A stretch of DNA of 64,000 nucleotides from Hymenobacter fodinae (GCF_004745825.1 NZ_SRLA01000003.1:372001-436000), one strand, 5' to 3'. Numbered from the stretch's first letter, positions 42,943 to 49,932 are shown. Numbers and translations are program-made. Notes: generated by a model from the letters alone, not told the origin.

Positions 42943-44343
42943 TTAGGCTCCGTCCATGCGCACGATGCGCGGGGTGAATGAGCCAAGCACGTCTACCAAC
43001 TCCTGTTGGCTCTGCATCACGGCCCGGATGTCTTTGTAGGCCTGGGGTGCCTCATCCACGCCCCCACCAATCAGCTCGATGCCGTGCTGCTGTAGGTAGC
43101 GCCGTACTTCGGCCTCGCCCAGTTCCTGCTTGGCACGGGTACGCGACATGGCTCGGCCCGCCCCGTGCGAAGCCGAGGCCAACGACTCAGCATTGCCGCG
43201 GCCCCGCACAATAAAGCCGGGCGCCGTCATCGAGCCGGGAATGATGCCCAGCACGCCCGCCCCAGCGGGCGTGGCACCCTTGCGGTGCACTACCACCTCG
43301 CTGCCATCGGCCAGACGTTCTTTCCAAGCGAAGTTGTGATGGTTTTCCACTTTCGCCAGGGGCCGCTCGCCGAGGGCTTTGGCCAGGCGCTGATGAATCT
43401 GGTGGTGACAGGCTGAGGCGTAGTCGCCGGCCAGGTTCATGGCCGCCCAGTATTCCTGCCCAGCTTCGCTTTCCAGGGAGAGCCAAGCCAGGTGCTGGGC
43501 TTCGGCAGGCAGCTGGCACACATCCTTCGCCAGCTTGGTGTAATGGTTTGCCACGCTGGCGCCTAGGCCCCGCGAGCCGGAGTGCGAGAGCAGCCCCACG
43601 TACTGGCCTACGGGCACGCCGAGTTCATTCTGTGGGTCAAGAATGTCGACGATACCCCACTCTACGAAGTGGTTGCCGGAGCCAGAAGTACCAATTTGCT
43701 CGGCGGCTGTGCCCTGCTTGTTGCGCAGGAAGGCAATATCCGTAAACTCGTCGCGCTCCAATACGGCGTGGTCTAGCTTCTGGCCACGCTGGAAGCCCTG
43801 ACGGTTGCCGAAACGGGTGTTGTCGAGCAGGAGCTTACGCATTTCCTGCACCCGCTGCTCAAGGTGCTTGGGCGGCAGCGCAAACACCGACAGCGCCATG
43901 CGGCACCCAATGTCCACACCCACGGCGTAGGGAATTACTGCATTATCGGTGGCCAGCACGCCCCCGATAGGCAAGCCGTAGCCGTGGTGGGCGTCGGGCA
44001 TGAGGGCTCCGGCCACCGTCACGGGCAGCTTCATGGCCGTTTCCATCTGATGAATGGCGCCCTGCTCGATGTACTCGGGTCCGAACACGGCGTAGGGCTT
44101 GCGCTCGGTGAGGGCAATGTGCCGGCTGGGCGCGGGCAGTAAGGCTGCGGCCGTATGGCTCCAGTCGAGGTGAGTAAGGTAGGTTCCGGGGTCAGCCAGC
44201 AAGCTTTTGAGCAGGGTGAGCTGATCGGTTTGGGAGAGTTTTTTGAGGTGCTTGCGCTGCAGTTGCGCCAGCGCGAGCCCAATGGCGCGGCCTTCGGGGA
44301 AGCCAAGCTGCCGAAGGTCGTTGCCACGTAATTGAGAAGCCAT
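42943..44343 (-). CDS. rtcB: RNA ligase RtcB with N-terminal extension
   Basis: 466 residues against about 408 in E. coli. The core has PDAHHGYGLPIGGV, the Mn-binding YAVGVDIGCRM (Asp144, Cys147), GSGNHFVEWG, SHSGSRGLG, and the guanylylated His in ASHGAGRAMSR. It joins RNA 3'-phosphate or 2',3'-cyclic phosphate ends to 5'-OH using GTP. The first 60 residues form an extra helical domain: GNDLRQLGFPEGRAIGLALAQL recalls the C-terminal helical motif of CCA-adding enzymes, suggesting RNA contact. It is last in an operon with Ro60, PARG and an array of Y RNA-like genes. Confidence 0.95.
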   Translation of the reverse strand: MASQLRGNDLRQLGFPEGRAIGLALAQLQRKHLKKLSQTDQLTLLKSLLADPGTYLTHLDWSHTAAALLPAPSRHIALTERKPYAVFGPEYIEQGAIHQMETAMKLPVTVAGALMPDAHHGYGLPIGGVLATDNAVIPYAVGVDIGCRMALSVFALPPKHLEQRVQEMRKLLLDNTRFGNRQGFQRGQKLDHAVLERDEFTDIAFLRNKQGTAAEQIGTSGSGNHFVEWGIVDILDPQNELGVPVGQYVGLLSHSGSRGLGASVANHYTKLAKDVCQLPAEAQHLAWLSLESEAGQEYWAAMNLAGDYASACHHQIHQRLAKALGERPLAKVENHHNFAWKERLADGSEVVVHRKGATPAGAGVLGIIPGSMTAPGFIVRGRGNAESLASASHGAGRAMSRTRAKQELGEAEVRRYLQQHGIELIGGGVDEAPQAYKDIRAVMQSQQELVDVLGSFTPRIVRMDGA

Positions 44344-44582
44344 AACGAATGAAATTGAAGCTAGCAGATAGGCCTAGTGGCTTGTGCTGCAGATAAGATG
44401 AGGGGCCGGGCGCTAGTAAGTGCGGCGCCGGGTGGTAGTTGTAGTATCGCGTTGGCGGAACATGATAGCAGAGAGGGTAAGGACTGGCCTAGGCCAGTGA
44501 GTGGAGGAACGATAGTTAACGAATAGAGAATAGGTAGCACTGGCTACTGGCCTAGGCCAGCCCGCAACCATAATGGAATACT
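44344..44582. other. Spacer between rtcB and the small-RNA array
   Basis: No open frame. It holds two full copies of the overused palindrome (ACTGGCCTAGGCCAGT near 44485 and CTGGCCTAGGCCAG near 44548) and a GC-rich hairpin (CCGGGCGC ... GCGCCGGG). It may carry processing sites between the RNAs and the rtcB message. Confidence 0.5.
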
Positions 44583-44651
44583 CGGAAGGGTGAAAAACGA
44601 GACGCCGAGTGGTTTTTCAGACGAAGTAAGGCGGCTCTACGACACCTTCCG
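44583..44651 (-). ncRNA. Miniature Y RNA-like gene without a tRNA domain (copy G)
   Basis: On the minus strand, 69 nt: outer stem CGGAAGG/CCTTCCG, a bulged U, then GUCGUA; inner helix GAGCCGCC/GGCGTCTC with one mismatch; then UUACUUCG and an A-rich loop. These are the same stem motifs as in the five tRNA-mimic copies (UGYCGU and ACUUCG), but T arm, acceptor hairpin and D arm are absent. It lies nearest to rtcB. It may be a minimal Ro-binding RNA or a deletion derivative. The fold is by eye. Confidence 0.6.
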
Positions 44652-44676
44652 GTTTTTCCAGTATTTCTTCCTTTAA

Positions 44677-44811
44677 CCTAACGGGGCAACAAACGCGAAG
44701 CCTCCAGAGTGTGCTCTAACCAACTGAGCTACTGCCTTGCGGCAGGTGGGACTTGAACCCACGACCCCACCGTATCAAACGAAGTATGGCTCCGCTACGG
44801 CACCCGTTAGG
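44677..44811 (-). ncRNA. Y RNA-like tRNA mimic, copy A
   Basis: 135 nt on the minus strand. Outer stem CCTAACGGG/CCCGTTAGG (9 bp), bulged U, GCCGUA, inner helix GCGGAGCC/GGCTTCGC, then ACUUCG. The tRNA-like part comes in permuted order: T arm GTGGG-TTCAAGT-CCCAC; acceptor-like stem CTGCC closed by a GCAA tetraloop with GGCAG; then TA and D arm GCTC-AGTTGGTTA-GAGC. There is no free acceptor end and no CCA, so it cannot be a normal tRNA. It likely binds Ro60 through the outer stem. Confidence 0.8.
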
Positions 44812-44822
44812 TATAAGAAAAA

Positions 44823-44968
44823 CTGCATGAGGCAACAAACGCCAAGCCCACATATCCTGCTCTACCAGCTGAGCTACAGCCGCTACCGAAGCAACGGCCG
44901 GTGGGGCTCGAACCCACGACCCGGGCAATCAAAATGCGAAGTAAGGTCCGACTACGGCACTCACGCAG
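44823..44968 (-). ncRNA. Y RNA-like tRNA mimic, copy B
   Basis: 146 nt on the minus strand. Outer stem CTGCGTGAG/CTCATGCAG (one G-U), bulged U, GCCGUA, inner helix GTCGGACC with GGCTTGGC (wobbles and one mismatch), then UUACUUCG. T arm GTGGG-TTCGAGC-CCCAC; the acceptor-like stem is about 10 bp and capped by a C(UUCG)G tetraloop; D arm GCTC-AGCTGGTA-GAGC. A T5 tract follows the outer stem, so it may end on its own. The UUCG cap shows the acceptor is meant to stay closed. Confidence 0.82.
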
Positions 44969-44977
44969 GTAAAAACT

Positions 44978-45116
44978 ATCAGGGTAAAATGCGGCCAGTG
45001 TGTTTATTAGCGCGTCTACCAATTTCGCCACCAGCAACCAGAGCTGCCGGGCAGGGCTCGAACCTGCAATTCCTGTCGGAACTATCTCGAAGTAGCACTG
45101 GCCTACGACACCTGAT
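44978..45116 (-). ncRNA. Y RNA-like tRNA mimic, copy C (class II, Leu-like)
   Basis: 139 nt on the minus strand. Outer stem ATCAGG/CCTGAT, bulged U, then GUCGUA where the C-to-U change is matched by a G-to-A change on the other strand (covariation). Inner helix GGCCAGTG/CACTGGCC is perfect. A variable-arm-like hairpin TTCC-GACA-GGAA precedes T arm GCAGG-TTCGAGC-CCTGC; the acceptor-like stem CCGGCAGC/GTTGCTGG is closed by UCUG; the D arm GGCGAAATTGGTAGACGC is leucine-type. A T5 tract follows. Confidence 0.8.
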
Positions 45117-45156
45117 GTGGAATAGAATATCTTACACTTTATAAGAGAATACCATT

Positions 45157-45296
45157 TGCCGGGGCAAATAAGGCCAGCGGTGGCCGAAGCCATTCTTGCT
45201 CTACCAACTGAGCTACAGGCCTAGATTACGATTAGGGCAGGCCTGATACGATTCGAACGTATGACCCGAAGGAACGCTAAGCAACGGCACCCAGCA
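45157..45296 (-). ncRNA. Y RNA-like tRNA mimic, copy D
   Basis: 140 nt on the minus strand. Outer stem TGCTGGG/CCCGGCA, bulged U, GCCGUU, inner helix GCTTAGCG/CGCTGGC with a bulged base, then CCUUCGG. T arm ATACG-TTCGAAT-CGTAT; acceptor-like stem CAGGCCT/AGGCCTG (7 perfect bp) with a 16-nt loop, longer than in the other copies; D arm GCTC-AGTTGGTA-GAGC. The 3' end can also form its own hairpin ATTTGCC/GGCAAAT. Confidence 0.75.
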
Positions 45297-45324
45297 GGGT
45301 AATAGTACCGACTGAACTCACCAA

Positions 45325-45446
45325 CTCAGGGCTACAGGCGGCAGGCGTGTCATCCGCGGCCGAGGCCACGGAAGGGGATTCGAACCCTGGCAAAACGTGC
45401 GTTTTGCTTCAACCAAGCGAAGTATCGCCCGCCTACGGCACCTGAG
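45325..45446 (-). ncRNA. Y RNA-like RNA, copy E (class II variable arm, no D arm)
   Basis: 122 nt on the minus strand. Outer stem CTCAGG/CCTGAG, bulged U, GCCGUA, inner helix GGCGGGCG/CGCCTGCC (one G-U), then UACUUCG. A long variable-arm-like hairpin GCAAAAC-GCAC-GTTTTGC precedes a T arm with TTCGAAT, then the capped stem CCGTGG/CCGCGG. The inner helix closes right after, so no D arm is present. It looks built on a Ser/Tyr/Leu-type (class II) tRNA. Confidence 0.7.
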
Positions 45447-45467
45447 GTATGGTGAGTCAGCCGGGTT

Positions 45468-45512
45468 GGAACGGCCGCCGAAGCAACTAGGGCTCCGGCT
45501 CAGCACCGTTCC
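45468..45512 (-). ncRNA. Stem-loop at the head of the small-RNA array (copy F, uncertain)
   Basis: 45 nt on the minus strand: GGAACGG/CCGTTCC outer stem and GCCGGAGC/GCTTCGGC inner stem with a 7-nt loop. The segment GGTGCTGAGCCGGAGC resembles copy A (GGTGCCGTAGCGGAGC), so it may be a decayed or minimal member, but the ACUUCG and tRNA parts are missing. It could instead be a processing hairpin between the PARG message and the RNAs. Confidence 0.4.
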
Positions 45513-45623
45513 GGCCGACGGCTGCCATTACGGGGTCAGCCGCCTTCCCAATATCAAAAACGAAAAAGTCATCTTATTTATTGAATGCTTGGTAGCATAA
45601 AGTGGAACATCGATTTTATGCTG

Positions 45624-46466
45624 CTACTTAAAAATGGCTAGTTTCTGCTCAAACGCCTGCAACGTGGCGTGCGGCGGCTTAGGGTCGAAGATGGCAAAGT
45701 CGAGCCGTTGGAAACGCCCCCGAATGGCTGGCTCGGCCAAGGCCTCCGCTAACAGCTGTGCAATCTGAGCGGGCTCGTTGCCGAACACCCCGCAGCCCCA
45801 TGCCCCAAGCACCAGTGCTTGAATGCCGTGCCGGGCTGCCACGGCTAACACCAGCCGGAGCCGCTGTCGCATCACGGGGACCAATTGCGGCAACAGGTTT
45901 GGCGAGTTCCGACGCAGTGCTCCGGCATTTACGGCAGGCGCCGTAATCATGTCCAGCGCAAATGGCTCCGGCAACCACTCCCCGTTTTCGCCTCTGAACA
46001 CCGGCACCCCAGGCGGATACACGAGGTAGTCGCTGTAGAGGCCCGTACTGGCAGGCCTAGCGTTATACGAGTACATTTCCTTGAACTGCGTGAGGCAAGG
46101 ATACAGGCCTGAAGAGCGCGCCAGGCTTTCTTCTTGGGCCTGACTACCGCTCAGAAATCCGCCGCCGGGGTTGCGCGCCGAAGCGAAGTTCAGGCAGCCA
46201 ACCCGCTCGAACTGCTTGCTCAGTGCTGCCGCAGCTTCTAGGGTAGTGGCCTGATAAACCTGCACTTCGGCCGGAGAATCTACGGGCTGTGCAAATTCCG
46301 CCAGTAACGCTGGCACATCCTCGGGTCGGTAGAGCCGACTGCCATCTTGAGCCGCTTTCTGCATGGCGTCTAGTTGTACTAGTTGGCCGTTAGCAGCTGA
46401 ATAGGAGCCTTGCTCTACCGCGGTAAGGGTGTCATGCGCAATCTGCTGTCGGGTCTCACGATTCAT
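45624..46466 (-). CDS. PARG-type poly(ADP-ribose) glycohydrolase (TIGR02452-like)
   Basis: 280 residues. The macro-like catalytic signature is NPGGGFLSGSQAQEESLAR: GGG at 101-103 and the catalytic Glu pair at 112-113 (QEE). CLNFASA upstream and LGAWGCGVFGNEP near the C-terminus complete the bacterial PARG fold. It removes ADP-ribose chains. It lies 80 bp after the Ro60 gene and directly before the Y RNA-like array and rtcB, so it probably acts on ADP-ribosylated RNA or protein in the same pathway; that target is inferred. Confidence 0.88.
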   Translation of the reverse strand: MNRETRQQIAHDTLTAVEQGSYSAANGQLVQLDAMQKAAQDGSRLYRPEDVPALLAEFAQPVDSPAEVQVYQATTLEAAAALSKQFERVGCLNFASARNPGGGFLSGSQAQEESLARSSGLYPCLTQFKEMYSYNARPASTGLYSDYLVYPPGVPVFRGENGEWLPEPFALDMITAPAVNAGALRRNSPNLLPQLVPVMRQRLRLVLAVAARHGIQALVLGAWGCGVFGNEPAQIAQLLAEALAEPAIRGRFQRLDFAIFDPKPPHATLQAFEQKLAIFK

Positions 46467-46546
46467 GTGTGAAGAAAATATCGGGCAGTAACCCGGAAGT
46501 GGCGGCAGCTTTTACTAGTGTCTAGGCCACTTCCGGGGCCGCATAT

Positions 46547-48115
46547 TTATAGATCAATGGCCTCGATTTCGGTGAAGGCGGAGCCGCCGTTTTCGAGGGC
46601 TGCCAACACGTCGAACACTTTATCCGACCAGCCGGCAATTAGGGCCACGCCATACTCCGGGTGCACCTGCAGAGGCGCGGTGCCATGGCCCGCCAGGTCA
46701 AAGAGGTAGAGGCGGGCGGTGGGTGCCACCGTGCGGCGGTACTCGGCCCACTCTTTCGCCACGCTAGTGCCGTTGAAGTGCGTATTCCACAACTGGCAGT
46801 CGGTGAACATCATAACCTTGTCGACCACTTCGCGGCGCTGGCGCAGGTCTTCAATCACGAGGTAGCCATTGGTGCTGTAGCCTACTTCGCCTTCGCGCTT
46901 ATAGAACTCCTCTACGTTGCGCAACACGGGTCCGCGGGGCAGCGCCAAACGCTTCCAGGTGTTACCGAACATGCCGGTTACCACGTTCTGGCAGCGGCTC
47001 TGCAGCAACATACCCAGCACCAGGCCTACATCGTAGTGCAGCACTTTGCTGCGCGCCGAGATGGGGTGCTGCATGGAGCCCGACACGTCACAGGCAACTA
47101 CCACGCGGGTATCAGGCCCGAAACCGCGCAGGTTGGCGGCGCTGTGGCTGATGGCCGTTTCCAGGGCCGCTAGCACGTCGGCGGCGGGATTGGGGCGCAG
47201 GTTCAGCTGGCTGAGCAAGGTAGATACCACGCCCGTTTGCAAGGCCTTTACCTCGCGGTACGCGGCCAGGAAACGGAAGGGCAACTGCTTGCTGCGCGCC
47301 ACGGCCCGCTCATCGGCGAGGGTAGCACACACTTGCTCCACCAGCTCGGGTGCCACGCCGGCTTCCAGGATGTTGCGCAAGTTGCGCAACAAGGCCATGT
47401 AGCCCACTTTGCCGCTGCCAATCAGTTCCTCCCATTTCTGGCGGAAGGCGGCGGTGCGGTCGGCAGGCGTGGCGTATTCCGCCTGGCCTAGCGCCGACAA
47501 CTCGGTTTCCCAAGTGTAAGGCGTTGGCAGGGTGCCAGCCACTAACTGGTTGAACAGAACTTGCTGGGCCTCATTCTGGGGCGTGGGGTGCACTAGAAAC
47601 AGCGCGTCGCGGAGGCGCACTGCTCCGGCCCGGTCATACTTGGCCAACTGGTAGCCATCAAACCGGTTGAAGCTCTGGGCCAGGCCTTTCTGCAGCTGCT
47701 TCGAGAGCCGGTTGAGGACTTTGGTTCCGCTCCGCCCGTTGGCGTGGGCGTAGTAGGCCAGTAGCTCCGTGATTTCATCGGCGCGCTGCACCACGCGGGC
47801 CACCAAGCGGCTCACGAGGTTGTCGCCACGGTGCAACCGGGCCAGCTCCACGCACAGCACCAAGGGCACCGAACGCAAGTGGAGCCGCTCACGGGCATAT
47901 ATGGCCAACCGAGCCACAAACAGCGCGTCGTTTTTCGCCACCAGCTCCCGCAAGCGTACCAAGCGGGTGTCGGCTTTTTCGTAGAACTGGTCTTGCAGCG
48001 CGGCCGTAGCCACCGCGGCGTAGAGTTCCAAGGCGGGCGTGAGGGTGTAGGCCGCTGCCCCGGCGTGGTTTACGGTATCAGGTTGAGGAATGCGAGAAGT
48101 AGTATTGAAACGCAT
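46547..48115 (-). CDS. rsr: Ro60/Rsr-like TROVE-domain protein
   Basis: 522 residues. The TROVE ring of helical repeats covers about 1-325 (LVRLRELVAKNDALFVARLAIYAR, KVLNRLSKQLQKGLAQSFNRFDGYQLAKYDR, GYMALLRNLRNILEAGV), followed by a VWA-like domain with MIDAS ACDVSGSM (Asp343, Ser345, Ser347). This is the layout of Ro60 and bacterial Rsr, which bind Y RNAs on the outer surface and misfolded RNA ends in the ring. Its operon contains a multi-copy Y RNA-like array, a PARG and RtcB. Confidence 0.93.
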   Translation of the reverse strand: MRFNTTSRIPQPDTVNHAGAAAYTLTPALELYAAVATAALQDQFYEKADTRLVRLRELVAKNDALFVARLAIYARERLHLRSVPLVLCVELARLHRGDNLVSRLVARVVQRADEITELLAYYAHANGRSGTKVLNRLSKQLQKGLAQSFNRFDGYQLAKYDRAGAVRLRDALFLVHPTPQNEAQQVLFNQLVAGTLPTPYTWETELSALGQAEYATPADRTAAFRQKWEELIGSGKVGYMALLRNLRNILEAGVAPELVEQVCATLADERAVARSKQLPFRFLAAYREVKALQTGVVSTLLSQLNLRPNPAADVLAALETAISHSAANLRGFGPDTRVVVACDVSGSMQHPISARSKVLHYDVGLVLGMLLQSRCQNVVTGMFGNTWKRLALPRGPVLRNVEEFYKREGEVGYSTNGYLVIEDLRQRREVVDKVMMFTDCQLWNTHFNGTSVAKEWAEYRRTVAPTARLYLFDLAGHGTAPLQVHPEYGVALIAGWSDKVFDVLAALENGGSAFTEIEAIDL

Positions 48116-48155
48116 AACAGGTAGGATAAGAGCGAGCGGATGGGAAAGCTCTGCA

Positions 48156-48253
48156 CGTCATGTCGAGTTGGTTGAGGCATCTCGCCTGCTGACGTGCGCT
48201 GTAGTAATGTGCTTACTCATGAGCGAGATGTCTCGGAAAAACTCGACATGACG
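48156..48253. repeat. Dispersed palindromic repeat
   Basis: The ends CGTCATGTCGAGTT (48156-48169) and AACTCGACATGACG (48240-48253) are perfect inverted copies. Internal parts GGCATCTCGC and GCGAGATGTCTC also pair. It shares ends with the element inside the PhyH gene near 17.5 kb and in layout with the one at 51832-51930. It lies in the Ro60 leader region, so it could affect expression. Confidence 0.75.
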
Positions 48254-48306
48254 ACACGGAGCGCAGGCTGTTCTTCAACAGCTTCGGCTAACAGAACAGG
48301 CGCGGT

Positions 48307-48408
48307 TTACGCCTGCTTGATTTCCTGATTAGTGGCAGGTAATTGTTCTTCTTCCGTAGGCCAGTCTATTGCTAGCTCGTATTCAGAAAGGCGGAATAAG
48401 TCGTACAT
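48307..48408 (-). CDS. Small acidic protein, 33 residues, upstream of Ro60
   Basis: ATG at 48406-48408. The peptide is acidic and hydrophilic (EYELAIDWPTEEEQL), with no membrane segment. It lies about 190 bp before the Ro60 start on the same strand, the palindromic repeat in between. It may be a leader peptide or a small partner of the RNA operon. No other evidence supports it, and chance is possible. Confidence 0.4.
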   Translation of the reverse strand: MYDLFRLSEYELAIDWPTEEEQLPATNQEIKQA

Positions 48409-48473
48409 ACAAGCAATATTTTAACAGTGAGAAAACAATTATTTAATACAGTAAAGGCATAGTAATTCCAGCA

Positions 48474-48496
48474 CGAATAAATTAATTATTTATTCG
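48474..48496. promoter_or_regulatory. AT-rich palindrome upstream of the Ro60 operon
   Basis: The 9-bp arms CGAATAAAT and ATTTATTCG are perfect, around a TAATT centre. It sits in AT-rich DNA about 66 bp before the 33-codon gene and could be an operator for the operon. Confidence 0.4.
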
Positions 48497-48509
48497 AATA
48501 TCGGATATG

Positions 48510-48545
48510 AAAAAAGCCCGACTTTTTGAGAAGCCGGGCTTTTTC
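48510..48545. terminator. Intrinsic terminator upstream of the Ro60 operon
   Basis: AAAAAGCCCG / CGGGCTTTTT stem flanked by A- and T-tracts. It isolates the Ro60 operon from upstream transcription. A second GC-rich hairpin, GCGACCCGA/TCGGGTCGC, lies at 48708-48736. Confidence 0.7.
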
Positions 48546-48739
48546 CAGGATACATCACGAGAAATTTACCTACGTGAATTGTCCAACGAAAAATCCCGGT
48601 CGCACCACTTCCCCTCACGACTATCAAGCCGTTTATCCTGGGGCTGGCATAATGTGCAATTCAGATATGAATGCATGACCGTGGGGATGGTTTAGGGTGA
48701 AAAACAAGCGACCCGAACCTGTGGGGCTCGGGTCGCGGA

Positions 48740-49264
48740 AGTGTCAGAGGAGGCCTACTGCTACTTAGCTATACCGAACCGCGCATGAAACACACGGCTT
48801 CATCTCGTCTTGGCTAATGGTAAAGTTTGAGTGGCGTAGCATGGCGTTGTGTTGTTTTGGTGTGACAAATATGAAAGGAGTTTCCCTATATACCAAATAT
48901 GAGTTGAAAATATTTTTAATTATTTTATTCCCACCACATGCAACTCTGCATAGTTAATTACTTAAACCATGCTTTAAACAATTTAAACAGCATTTATGGA
49001 GATTATTCAGACTGATAATAAATTTTAAAATACTATTCAATTGAACCCATTCCCCATATCAAGCCTGTGCTACACCTAGGCTCTTGCAGTTCTTTTCACT
49101 CCATAGGCAGCCGACGCATCTTCGGTTCTGAGGATGGGAGAAATAGGCAGCTCGGTCGATGATTCTGGGGCGTTAGTAGATACTACTTCCGGTCGCTGAT
49201 AGCACCAAGTAGGTTTGGGAAGATGTAGCTTGAAATCGGGCTACTTTCCTTTAACCACTCTTGT
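48740..49264. other. AT-rich spacer with no gene seen
   Basis: About 525 bp. The part 48880-49060 is very AT-rich (for example TATTTTTAATTATTTTATTC) and lacks frames of note. It probably holds the promoter of the Spy-like gene at 49265. No RNA fold is apparent. Confidence 0.5.
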
Positions 49265-49735
49265 ATGCGCAAGCTACTTGCTGCTTCTCTCTTCGTTGGC
49301 GCCCTGGCCGGGGCCACCCTTTCGGTAACCGCTCAGGACCAGACGGCGCCTTCTACCCAGAAGGTGAAAGCCCAAAAAGACAAAACCAAAATCAAAGGCG
49401 ACAACACCGCTGCTCGTCCGAAAGGCCGTGGCCCCAGCGGCCCTGGTGGCCGCGGCAACATGCTGGCCGAAATGACCAAGGACCTAAACCTGACCGCAGA
49501 CCAGCAAACCCGCGTGAAAGCCATTCAGCAGGAGCAACTGCAGCAGATGCAAGCTATGCGAGAGCAGGGCTCCGCGGGCGGCGACCGGCAGGCCATGATG
49601 ACACAGATGAGTAGCCTCGACGAAAGCACCGACACCAAGCTCAAAGCCGTCCTGACGCCGGAGCAATTCCAGAAGTACCAGGCCAAGAAGCAGGAGCGCA
49701 TGCGTGACCGTCGCCCCGGTGGTGGCGCCAAGTAG
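49265..49735 (+). CDS. LTxxQ-motif (Spy-like) secreted protein
   Basis: 156 residues. The signal peptide (LLAASLFVGALAGATLSVTAQ) is followed by a Lys-rich linker, a Gly/Arg-rich patch (RPKGRGPSGPGGRG) and helices with two LTxxQ motifs: DLNLTADQQTRVKAIQQ and VLTPEQFQKYQ. It belongs with Spy/CpxP-type periplasmic proteins. The Gly/Arg patches at both ends are unusual for the family. It lies upstream of a LytS/LytR pair in the same direction, but 200 bp with an inverted repeat separate them. Confidence 0.8.
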   Translation: MRKLLAASLFVGALAGATLSVTAQDQTAPSTQKVKAQKDKTKIKGDNTAARPKGRGPSGPGGRGNMLAEMTKDLNLTADQQTRVKAIQQEQLQQMQAMREQGSAGGDRQAMMTQMSSLDESTDTKLKAVLTPEQFQKYQAKKQERMRDRRPGGGAK

Positions 49736-49783
49736 TAGCACCTGCTCTCCTTGCTGATCAGGTCGCACCGCATTCGGCCCCAG

Positions 49784-49849
49784 AGGATCTTTTCACGCCT
49801 GCCGTACTGGCCTAGCCAGGTTATGGCCGGTTTGATAAGATCCTTTTTG
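49784..49849. terminator. Inverted repeat with T-tract
   Basis: AGGATCT (49784-49790) and AGATCCT with a following TTTTT, with a CTGGCCTAGCCAG palindrome in the loop. Likely end of the Spy-like transcript. Confidence 0.55.
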
Positions 49850-49932
49850 GCGTCGGAACAAACGGCTACGCGTAGAGCATACATTGTCAACCTCCTCCTG
49901 CCGGAGCGTATACCCACTAACTTGAGCCCTGA

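Noticed and set aside
44716..45193. Open frames across the small-RNA array on both strands
   Set aside because: They cross several RNA stems, have odd composition and no start context; they are by-products of the RNA sequences.
44677..45446. Ordinary tRNA gene cluster or decayed tRNA genes
   Set aside because: T arms precede D arms, acceptor stems are capped by loops, no CCA or clear anticodon, and the terminal stems covary between copies. Decay would not keep such pairing.
44677..45446. Permuted precursor tRNAs to be cut and joined by RtcB
   Set aside because: GCAA and UUCG caps and missing seventh acceptor pairs leave no sensible mature tRNA, and copy E has no D arm. I keep it as a weaker alternative.
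44677..45446. CRISPR array
   Set aside because: Units are of variable length with structured, non-identical bodies; there are no short identical repeats with unique spacers and no cas genes.
48507..48695. 62-residue plus-strand frame upstream of the Spy-like gene
   Set aside because: It begins inside a terminator hairpin and has no plausible protein features.
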